This document shows positions 1-4,429 of a DNA stretch of 6,004 nt, piece after piece. The notes under the pieces were generated by a model that was given only the letters and a program-made list of their open reading frames with translations, searched no databases and had not been told where the DNA came from. Source of the DNA: an uncultured Clostridia bacterium. Lineage in GTDB: Bacteria > Bacillota_A > Clostridia > Christensenellales > Aristaeellaceae. Position numbers and translations under genes: made by a program. Location of the stretch: the NCBI GenBank assembly GCA_946408865.1, contig CAMJTZ010000120.1, positions 1 to 6,004 on the forward strand. The letters run 5' to 3'. The stretch's first letter is position 1. The number at the start of each line of letters is the position of its first letter.

Positions 1-279
1 CAGTTCCGGATCCGGCATTATCTGTGTGAGTCTTTGCGGACCGGGGCTGGACATATCGGCTATTGCATTGGGAAAAAAGACCGGGGGAAAGGATACGGAA
101 CGGAAGGACTGCGCCTGACGCTGGAAGAAGCCCGGAAGATTGTGCCGGAGGACGAGTTTTATCTTCGGGTGAACCGGGACAATCCGGCTTCCCTGCGGGT
201 GATGCTGAAGAACGGCGGAAGAATTGTGGCGGAGGATGCGGAGAAATACTATGTCCGGATCCCGAATCCGGGACCCTGA
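1..279 (+). CDS. GNAT family N-acetyltransferase, C-terminal part (5' end outside window)
   Basis: The reading frame is open from base 1 and stops at TGA 277-279, leaving 92 residues of a gene that starts upstream. GNAT enzymes move an acetyl group from acetyl-CoA to an amine. The visible part holds the acetyl-CoA pyrophosphate-binding signature: GHIGYCIGKKDRGKGYGTEG fits the strand-4 GHIGY segment followed by the R-G-x-G-Y-G/A loop. It continues into helix 3 and then VNRDNPASLRVMLKNGG, the usual strand-5/helix-4 segment with the Asn-x-x-S motif. The GHIGY...KGYGTE pattern resembles the predicted acetyltransferase group COG3981 (from memory). The substrate is unknown. An internal TTG at 34 could be read as a start, but the GNAT fold would then lack its N-terminal half, so truncation by the window edge is the simpler explanation. 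A 97-base gap and a promoter candidate separate it from the next gene. Confidence 0.88.
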   Translation, partial: QFRIRHYLCESLRTGAGHIGYCIGKKDRGKGYGTEGLRLTLEEARKIVPEDEFYLRVNRDNPASLRVMLKNGGRIVAEDAEKYYVRIPNPGP

Positions 280-283
280 TGAC

Positions 284-326
284 GGCGGATATTCCGCCCG
301 GAGGAAACGGAAAGGTTCCGGTTTCC
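284..326. repeat. Two adjacent GC-rich stem-loops after the GNAT gene
   Basis: The first is a perfect 6-bp hairpin, GGCGGA-TAT-TCCGCC (284-298), five bases after the GNAT stop. The second spans 303-326: GGAAAC and GGAA pair with TTCC and GTTTCC around an AGG loop, giving ten pairs with one bulged G at 320. Neither is followed by a run of T on either strand, so they are not canonical intrinsic terminators. They may slow RNA decay or be chance. The second overlaps the -35 area of the promoter candidate at 316-344. Confidence 0.4.
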
Positions 327-344
327 GTGAATCCGTGATATGAT
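316..344 (+). promoter_or_regulatory. Candidate extended -10 (SigA-type) promoter for the methyltransferase-GNAT-Ogt run
   Basis: TATGAT at 339-344 is preceded by TG at 336-337, giving TGATATGAT, an extended -10 element one base from TATAAT. The -35 position 17 bases upstream reads TTCCGG (316-321), a poor match to TTGACA, which extended -10 promoters can tolerate. A transcript would start near 350-352 and give a leader of about 25 bases to the ATG at 377. Only the motif and its position support the call. Confidence 0.45.
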
Positions 345-376
345 GGAAAACGAAAAGAACTTACGGAGGAAACAGG

Positions 377-1171
377 ATGAACGGGGAACCGAAAGCCGGC
401 CTGAACGACAGTGCGACAGTCCGGAAACAGTACAGCACACCGGCAAACCTGAGCACGCGGATTTCGATCCACAGCAAGTATTCCACAAACAAGCAGGGGT
501 TTGGCAGCTGGATTGTCTCCCACTACGATATCAGGCCGGGAACGGCTGTGCTGGAGCTGGGCTGCGGGACCGGGGAAATGTGGCTCGGAAGGCAGGAGAT
601 AATCCGCGGCTGCGCACAGTTCGTGCTGTCCGATTTTTCCGAGGGCATGCTGGAAAAAGCCCGGGAAACGCTCGGCGACGCCGATGGGATTGACTACCGT
701 ACCATTGACATCCAGGAGATTCCATTCCCGGACGGTACGTTTGATACTGTGATTGCCAATATGATGCTCTACCATGTTCCGGATCTTTACAGGGCACTGA
801 AGGAAGTCCGGCGCGTACTGAAAAAAGGCGGCACTTTCTACTGCGCGACATTCGGCGAGAAAGGCATGATGGATTTTATCTGCGATCTGTTCAGCGCATA
901 CCATGTGAAGAATGAAGTAAACCGCAATTTTACCCTGCAGAACGGCATGGACAAGCTGTACAGCGTGTTCGGAAAGGTGCAGTGCCTCCGGTACGAGGAC
1001 GCGCTGGAGGTTACGGACGCAGAGGATATGACAGACTATATCTGCTCACTGGCCGGTATGACGGAACTTCGGCAGCTGCCGCGGGACGAAATCCGCGCCA
1101 TTCTGGAAAAGAATATGTCCGGCGGAATCCTGCGGATTCCCAAGGAATACGGAATGTTTATTGCGGGATAA
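377..1171 (+). CDS. Class I SAM-dependent methyltransferase
   Basis: This is a 264-residue soluble methyltransferase of the UbiE/Methyltransf_11 type, transferring a methyl group from S-adenosylmethionine to an unknown substrate. Motif I is VLELGCGTGEMW (residues 58-69), the glycine-rich SAM loop. The acidic residue after strand 2 is Asp86 in LSDFSEGML. DIQEIPFPDGTFD (111-123) carries the adenine-contact and motif-II region. YHVPD (132-136) and VLKKGG (147-152) are the usual post-motif features. The N-terminal segment RISIHSKYSTNKQGFGSWI (28-46) recurs in a clostridial group of uncharacterised methyltransferases (from memory). The start at 377 is set by GGAGGA at 365-370, six bases upstream. 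It is probably the first gene of a run through 3233; the next start is 23 bases after its stop. Family confidence is high, substrate unknown. No membrane segment or signal peptide is visible. Confidence 0.92.
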   Translation: MNGEPKAGLNDSATVRKQYSTPANLSTRISIHSKYSTNKQGFGSWIVSHYDIRPGTAVLELGCGTGEMWLGRQEIIRGCAQFVLSDFSEGMLEKARETLGDADGIDYRTIDIQEIPFPDGTFDTVIANMMLYHVPDLYRALKEVRRVLKKGGTFYCATFGEKGMMDFICDLFSAYHVKNEVNRNFTLQNGMDKLYSVFGKVQCLRYEDALEVTDAEDMTDYICSLAGMTELRQLPRDEIRAILEKNMSGGILRIPKEYGMFIAG

Positions 1172-1194
1172 TCAGAAAACGGAGGGGATTCCTT

Positions 1195-1662
1195 ATGAAT
1201 ATTACGATCCGGCCAGTCGTCATTGAGGACTACGATGCGATCTTTGAACTGTGGAACAGCACGGAACAGTCCAGGCGGGCACTGAACCCGGTGGACGACA
1301 GCCGGGAAGGAATTGCGCGGTATCTGAAACGCAATCCTTCCACATGCTTTCTCGCGGAAGAAAAGGATTCCGGCGGAAAACCCCGGGTAACCGGCGTGAT
1401 CCTGACCGGCCACGACGGCCGGCGCGCGATCATTCATCATATGTGCGTCCGTCCGGACTGCCGCCGGCAGGGAATTGCCCACCGGCTTGTGCAGAAGGTG
1501 GAGGAAGCGCTGCACGCGGAAGGAATTACAAAGGTTTTCGGGCTTGTATTCAAGGAAAACGAAGGGGGAAACGCTTTCTGGGAGAAAGAAGGATACTCCC
1601 TCCGGACGAACCTGAATTACCGGAACAAGAGTCTGCACGAAAACGTTCCGCAGGGCGAATAA
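1195..1662 (+). CDS. GNAT family N-acetyltransferase, YpeA-like
   Basis: This 155-residue protein is a single GNAT domain that uses acetyl-CoA to acetylate an unidentified amine. GVILTGHDGRRAIIHHMCVR (67-86) is the strand-4 region, followed by the pyrophosphate loop RRQGIAHRL (90-98), with R90-x-x-G93-x-A95 fitting Q/R-x-x-G-x-G/A. ENEGGNAFWEKEGY (121-134) matches the strand-5/helix-4 region with the usual aromatic-EKxGY element. The G-x-x-x-x-GHDGRR pattern and overall length resemble the E. coli YpeA group (from memory); YpeA itself has no firmly known substrate in my knowledge. The ATG at 1195 is chosen because GGAGGGG lies at 1181-1187 and the domain's IRPVVIEDYD start follows directly. 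The open frame extends further upstream into the methyltransferase gene but has no reason to be used. It sits between the methyltransferase and another GNAT, with gaps of 23 and 12 bases. Confidence 0.9.
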   Translation: MNITIRPVVIEDYDAIFELWNSTEQSRRALNPVDDSREGIARYLKRNPSTCFLAEEKDSGGKPRVTGVILTGHDGRRAIIHHMCVRPDCRRQGIAHRLVQKVEEALHAEGITKVFGLVFKENEGGNAFWEKEGYSLRTNLNYRNKSLHENVPQGE

Positions 1663-1674
1663 GGGCGAAGAACG

Positions 1675-2187
1675 ATGAGAATTGAAACAGAGAGACTGAT
1701 CATCACGGAATTCACGATGGATATGGCGAGGGACGTCCATCTGAATTCGCTGGACGGAGACAACCGGAGATTTGTTCCGGACGAGGTTTTTGAGACGGAG
1801 GAGGAGGCACGGGAAACCATTGCGTTTCTGATGTCCCGCTACGGCGGGACGGAAGGTCCGCTGACCTATCCTGTGCTGACCAAAGCCGGCGGGGAAAACA
1901 TCGGCTATGTGCAGCTGGTTCCGCTGGGAGACGGAAAGTGGGAGATCGGCTATCATATCGCAAAACGGTATACCGGGAACGGATACGCCACGGAAGCTGT
2001 CCGGGCTTTTCTGCCGGTGATGGCGGAGAAGACCGGAATTCCGGAGGTGCTGGGGATCTGTCTCAAGGATAACGCACCCTCAAAGCACGTGCTGATAAAA
2101 TGCGGGTTTGAACCGGTATTCGAAGGAACCGGAGAATATCAGGGAGAACAGCGGGAAATCTTCAGGAGCATCTGGAAGAACGCCTGA
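1675..2187 (+). CDS. GNAT family N-acetyltransferase, RimJ/RimL-like
   Basis: This is a 170-residue GNAT of the RimJ/RimL (Acetyltransf_3) class. It opens with the class hallmark IETERLIITEF (3-13). ENIGYVQLVPL (74-84) and WEIGYHIAKRYTGNGYATEA (89-108) form strand 4 and the acetyl-CoA loop, with R98-x-x-G101-x-G103. The DNAPSKHVLIKCGFEPV stretch is the N-x-x-S-x-x-x-x-x-K-x-GF element of helix 4. Members acetylate protein N-termini or small molecules; the target here cannot be told. The start is 12 bases after the previous stop. Its ribosome site is weak (AGGGCGAAG, 1662-1670), so translation probably depends on coupling to the preceding GNAT. It is unlike the neighbouring GNATs at the N-terminus, so this is not a simple tandem duplication. 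Confidence 0.92.
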   Translation: MRIETERLIITEFTMDMARDVHLNSLDGDNRRFVPDEVFETEEEARETIAFLMSRYGGTEGPLTYPVLTKAGGENIGYVQLVPLGDGKWEIGYHIAKRYTGNGYATEAVRAFLPVMAEKTGIPEVLGICLKDNAPSKHVLIKCGFEPVFEGTGEYQGEQREIFRSIWKNA

Positions 2188-2210
2188 GGACGCAGGAAGG
2201 AGGGTCCGGA

Positions 2211-3233
2211 ATGAAAAAGCAGATCATCCTGCTGAACGGCCCGTCCAGCAGCGGAAAATCCACCCTGGCAGCCGCGCTGCAGACGCAGATTTCGAAAAAA
2301 CGCGGAGAAAAATACGAAGTGGTTTCCATCGACGATTTCATGAAATGCGAACCGATGGAAACCATTTATGAAGACGATGTTTATGAAATTTCCGGAGATC
2401 TTTGTCAAAAAGTGCTGGAAGCGATGCGGAGCATGGACGGCGTGATCATTGACCATGTGATCACCAGCGAGCGGATTTTCACGCAGCTGACGGAGGCGGC
2501 AGGGGCGTATCCCCTGCGGACGGTGCATGTTACCTGCTCGCCGGAGATTCTCCGGAAAAGAGAAGAGGAACGCGGCGACCGGTGTCCCGGATCCGCGGAA
2601 TCCTCCGCGAAATATCTGTACCCCCGGGAAGGGTATGAACTGACGGTGGATACCGGGGAAATACCGCCGGACCGGAATGCCGCGATCATCCTGCGGGAAC
2701 TGTTCAGCGTTAAAGAGAATGCTGTGAAACCGAATTCCGAAGAATATCTGCGTCATTATGATTCCCCACTGGGCCGAATCCTTCTGGAAAGCGACGGGGA
2801 AGCGCTGACAGGCCTCCGGTTTGAAAGGCAGGACCCGCAGGGGGAAACCGCCGCCCGGCCCGGTTGGACGGAACAACTGTCTGTCTTTACGGAGGCGGAA
2901 CGATGGCTGGACCTGTATTTCAGCGGGAAGGATCCGGGATTCATGCCGAAAATCCGTCTGCGGGGCTCAGCTTTCCGGCAGGCAGTCTGGGAGATTCTGC
3001 GGACAGTTCCCTATGGCACGACAACGACGTACGGGGAGATTGCGGAACGTGTCGCGAAACAGATGCACAGATCCCGGATGTCCGCACAGGCTGTCGGAGG
3101 AGCGGTGGGACATAACCCTGTCGCCCTGATTATTCCCTGCCACCGGGTGATCGGGAAGAACGGAAGCTTGACCGGCTACGCAGGAGGACTGGATCGGAAA
3201 AAAGCGCTTCTGGGAATGGAAAAAACAAACTGA
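2211..3233 (+). CDS. Fusion: CPT-like P-loop kinase + O6-alkylguanine-DNA alkyltransferase (Ogt)
   Basis: A single uninterrupted 340-residue frame encodes two enzymes. Residues 1 to about 168 are a P-loop kinase like chloramphenicol phosphotransferase (CPT): Walker A GPSSSGKST (10-18), acidic SIDDF (39-43) at the place of the CPT catalytic Asp, HVTCSPEILRKREEERGDR (106-124) for the strand and lid arginines, and a C-terminal YELTVDTGEIPP element. Residues about 177-340 are an O6-methylguanine-DNA methyltransferase. They have an N-terminal YYDSPLG-like HYDSPLG, the helix start SAFRQAVWEIL, PYGTTTTYGEIA, and the active site PCHRV with acceptor Cys310. That domain removes alkyl groups from guanine by irreversible transfer to the cysteine. 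The human Arg128 'finger' position holds Gln293 (SAQAVGGA). AAGGAGG at 2197-2203 sets the start, seven bases upstream. The linker (about 168-177, VKENAVKPN) contains no obvious separate ribosome site. The kinase substrate is unknown; antibiotic phosphorylation is only one possibility. Confidence 0.88.
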   Translation: MKKQIILLNGPSSSGKSTLAAALQTQISKKRGEKYEVVSIDDFMKCEPMETIYEDDVYEISGDLCQKVLEAMRSMDGVIIDHVITSERIFTQLTEAAGAYPLRTVHVTCSPEILRKREEERGDRCPGSAESSAKYLYPREGYELTVDTGEIPPDRNAAIILRELFSVKENAVKPNSEEYLRHYDSPLGRILLESDGEALTGLRFERQDPQGETAARPGWTEQLSVFTEAERWLDLYFSGKDPGFMPKIRLRGSAFRQAVWEILRTVPYGTTTTYGEIAERVAKQMHRSRMSAQAVGGAVGHNPVALIIPCHRVIGKNGSLTGYAGGLDRKKALLGMEKTN

Positions 3234-3278
3234 AAAATTTTTTAAATTTTTTTGTAACGAATTCCGGTTTCACGCGTC
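3233..3278 (+). promoter_or_regulatory. Candidate ECF-sigma promoter (TGTAAC-N16-CGTC) with AT-rich upstream tract
   Basis: TGTAAC (3253-3258) and CGTC (3275-3278) are separated by 16 bases, which fits the Bacillus ECF consensus (SigW/SigM/SigX: TGAAAC or TGTAAC, 16-17 bases, CGTA/CGTC). An AT-only stretch, A5-T6-A3-T7 (3233-3253), lies directly upstream where an UP element would be. Transcription would begin near 3285-3287, giving a leader of roughly 68 bases to the PspC-domain start at 3354. There is no comparably good SigA promoter here. PspC-domain genes are known ECF (SigW) targets in B. subtilis (yvlC), which strengthens the call. The AT tract might also help end transcription of the Ogt gene, but it lacks a GC stem. 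Confidence 0.55.
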
Positions 3279-3353
3279 TAAACGGTGAGTGGGGCAGAAA
3301 AGCGGCAGCGAACCGCAGCCACACAAGAAAGATTCTGCAGGAGGATGAAGAAT

Positions 3354-3620
3354 ATGAAAACAGCTATGACAATCGTTGCGGGGCTCGCGATCGGATATTT
3401 TATCTGGCAGTATTTCGCGGGAAGTCAGAAAGGAACGCTGAAGGGACGCATCCATAAGAGCACGAAGGACAAAAAAGTCGCAGGCGTCTGCGGCGGTATC
3501 GCCGAATGGCTTGGTATCGATCCGGTGATCATTCGTCTCGTATGGGCGCTGCTGGTGTTCGGCTGGGGAACCGGCGTGATTGCATATATCGTGTGCGCGC
3601 TGGTGCTGCCGGAAGAGTAA
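3354..3620 (+). CDS. PspC-domain membrane protein
   Basis: This is an 88-residue membrane protein of the phage-shock-protein C family, linked to the envelope-stress response. A first hydrophobic segment is at 5-23 (MTIVAGLAIGYFIWQYFAG). After a basic linker comes the PspC domain: KDKKVAGVCGGIAEWLGIDP (38-57), with the family's K-x-x-x-GVCGGIAE-(Y/W)-hydrophobic pattern, followed by a second segment of about 26 residues (58-84) ending VLPEE. The start at 3354 is chosen because AGGAGG lies nine bases upstream (3339-3344). The in-frame ATG at 3345 is too close to that site, and the GTG at 3285 falls where transcription is predicted to begin. The usual PspC protein has the domain at its N-terminus; here an additional membrane segment precedes it. 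The next gene starts 27 bases after its stop and is probably co-transcribed. No pspA or pspB gene is visible nearby. Confidence 0.9.
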   Translation: MKTAMTIVAGLAIGYFIWQYFAGSQKGTLKGRIHKSTKDKKVAGVCGGIAEWLGIDPVIIRLVWALLVFGWGTGVIAYIVCALVLPEE

Positions 3621-3647
3621 CGCAGGAGAACGGGGAGGGAGAAGGAA

Positions 3648-4034
3648 ATGATCTGGATTTTGCTTGGGGGATTGCTGGCTCTGTGCATCCGGAATAATTT
3701 CAACACGCAGGGCGTTGCGAAGGATATCCGCGGGATTGCCAGGGCGATCCGTAAGATTGCAAAGGATCTGGCCCGGACGATCCGGCGCGCGGCAAAGGAC
3801 GCAGGAAGGCAAACCGGTGCTGCCCGTGAAGCCGCGCCGGCGCAGGAAACCATGATGACCGCCGCGTCTGCCGCGGCGGAACCGGTACAGGCGGAAGGAC
3901 TGAAGGAAAAAGAACTGCCGGAAGAACCGGAACTTCATGCTCGGACAGCGGCCATGATGGCGGATGTTCCGGTCATCGCATTTCCGAAGGACGATCCGAA
4001 ATACGATTCCTCGAAAAAATATATGTACGCCTGA
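3648..4034 (+). CDS. Hypothetical membrane-anchored protein with cationic amphipathic helix
   Basis: I do not recognise this 128-residue protein. It begins with a short hydrophobic segment (MIWILLGGLLALCI, 1-14) with no signal-peptidase site, suggesting an anchor. Residues 23-52 form a strongly basic helix with hydrophobic residues at I27, I30, I34, I37, L41, I45 and A48, which is a 3-4 spacing fitting a coiled coil or membrane-lying amphipathic helix. Residues 54-90 are Ala/Glu-rich and low in complexity. The C-terminus, VPVIAFPKDDPKYDSSKKYMYA, looks more ordered. GGAGG at 3634-3638, nine bases upstream, supports the start. It follows the PspC-domain gene by 27 bases, so it likely shares the ECF-type promoter and may act in envelope stress. 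That role is inferred from context only. The frame is supported as real by the ribosome site, position and codon use like its neighbours. Confidence 0.68.
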   Translation: MIWILLGGLLALCIRNNFNTQGVAKDIRGIARAIRKIAKDLARTIRRAAKDAGRQTGAAREAAPAQETMMTAASAAAEPVQAEGLKEKELPEEPELHARTAAMMADVPVIAFPKDDPKYDSSKKYMYA

Positions 4035-4051
4035 CCGGAAGACGGTCCCGC

Positions 4052-4083
4052 AAAAACTGCCTCGCTCCATCGGAGCGGGGCAG
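4052..4083 (-). terminator. Intrinsic terminator-like hairpin with T-tract on the minus strand
   Basis: Bases 4057-4068 pair with 4072-4083 as twelve consecutive pairs (CTGCCTCGCTCC against GGAGCGGGGCAG, one T-G wobble) around an ATC loop. Read on the minus strand, the stem is followed at once by TTTTTG (complement of 4051-4056), the form of an intrinsic terminator. Read on the plus strand, it is followed only by CTGCATTT, a poor T-tract. It lies 22 bases after the 128-residue gene and may still act as a weak terminator for the PspC unit. No minus-strand gene is visible that would need it. Confidence 0.55.
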
Positions 4084-4175
4084 CTGCATTTCGAGGCGCT
4101 CAGCGCATCCTTACGCCGGAGTTCCCGGAAGGGGAAAAGGGCCCGGAGAAAGAACTGTCCGGAATGCCGGATTTC

Positions 4176-4184
4176 TGCTATAAT
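4176..4184 (+). promoter_or_regulatory. Extended -10 promoter (TGCTATAAT)
   Basis: TGCTATAAT is a perfect TG-n-TATAAT extended -10. The -35 region 17 bases upstream (TGTCCG, 4156-4161) is not recognisable, which is acceptable for this promoter class. A transcript would begin near 4191 and run through the HD-domain remnant, whose ribosome site is at 4222-4226, and on to the CDF gene. It was presumably the promoter of the lost gene and may now drive the transporter through a leader of about 240 bases. Confidence 0.6.
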
Positions 4185-4233
4185 AGAAAATCATGACCCT
4201 GCCATTCACTATTTCGCATCCGGAGGATAAATA

Positions 4234-4351
4234 ATGCTGCCGACAGCAGATGAAGCCATTTATGAGCTGAAGCGCAGGAGAACTGAATCCCGGCCTCTGG
4301 GTGAAGCATTCGGAAAATGTGGGAACCGCGGCAAGGAAGATTGCTGAATAA
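4234..4351 (+). pseudogene. 5' remnant of an HD-domain phosphohydrolase, frameshifted and truncated
   Basis: A good ribosome site (GGAGG, 4222-4226) sits seven bases before ATG 4234. The first frame reads MLPTADEAIYELK and then loses sense, ending at TGA 4345-4347 after 37 codons. From 4280, in frame +2 relative to window base 1, the sequence reads ELNPGLWVKHSENVGTAARK followed by IAE and TAA (4349-4351). Joined across a shift near 4274-4280, the two parts match the N-terminus of clostridial HD/HDIG phosphohydrolases, which begin M-P-T-x-E-E-A and continue LNPGPWxxHSxxVAxAAxxIA (pattern from memory). One missing base in AAGCGCAGGAG (for AAGCGCGCAGGAG-like) would explain the shift. The His of KHS would be the first metal ligand; the HD pair and later Asp are absent, as is most of the expected length of about 150-200 residues. 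It is not functional as an enzyme; a role as a short leader peptide cannot be excluded. Confidence 0.62.
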
Positions 4352-4372
4352 AGCATGCGCATAGAAGCACCC

Positions 4373-4400
4373 GTGAAACTGCGGGCTGCGGCAATATTAT
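4373..4400 (+). promoter_or_regulatory. Weak SigA-type promoter candidate close to the CDF gene
   Basis: GTGAAA (4373-4378, four of six matches to TTGACA) and TATTAT (4395-4400, five of six to TATAAT) are separated by 16 bases. A start near 4407 would give a leader of about 23 bases to the ATG at 4430, with the ribosome site just inside it. The upstream extended -10 at 4176 is the better match, so this is only an alternative. Confidence 0.3.
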
Positions 4401-4429
4401 ACCGGAAACCGGAAAGGGAGATGCTGTTT

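Larger units (their letters stand above)
4035..4429. other. 395-base stretch without an intact gene
   Basis: From left to right it holds a hairpin with a minus-strand T-tract (4052-4083), an unexplained purine-rich stretch (about 4105-4155), an extended -10 promoter (4176-4184), the HD-domain gene remnant (4234-4351), and about 75 bases leading to the CDF gene with a second promoter candidate. I see no tRNA, riboswitch consensus or tandem repeat. The overall picture is a decaying gene slot rather than a regulatory island. Confidence 0.6.

Noticed and set aside
1036..1956. Long open frame on the minus strand (306 codons) opposite the two GNAT genes
   Set aside because: Its translation is low in recognisable motifs, rich in Arg/Pro/Ser as expected for the complement of GC-rich coding DNA, and the plus-strand frames contain clear GNAT motifs with good ribosome sites.
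2139..2876. Minus-strand open frame opposite the kinase-Ogt gene
   Set aside because: No family motif or ribosome site; it is the shadow of a gene with two recognisable domains.
3233..3253. A5-T6-A3-T7 tract as an intrinsic terminator for the Ogt gene
   Set aside because: Only a weak A/T stem can form and there is no GC-rich hairpin; an upstream element of the ECF promoter is a better explanation.
3285..3353. GTG 3285 or ATG 3345 as start of the PspC-domain protein
   Set aside because: GTG 3285 lies at the predicted transcription start and has no ribosome site; ATG 3345 directly abuts AGGAGG. ATG 3354 has the correct nine-base spacing.
3270..4070. Minus-strand open frame (266 codons) covering the PspC pair
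   Set aside because: The plus strand has PspC motifs and two near-consensus ribosome sites; the minus translation is rich in Arg, Phe and His and has no known motif.
4355..4429. ATG 4355 as start of the CDF protein, adding 25 residues
   Set aside because: It lies four bases after the relic's stop codon and has no ribosome site; the CDF family start fits ATG 4430 with AAGGGAG upstream.
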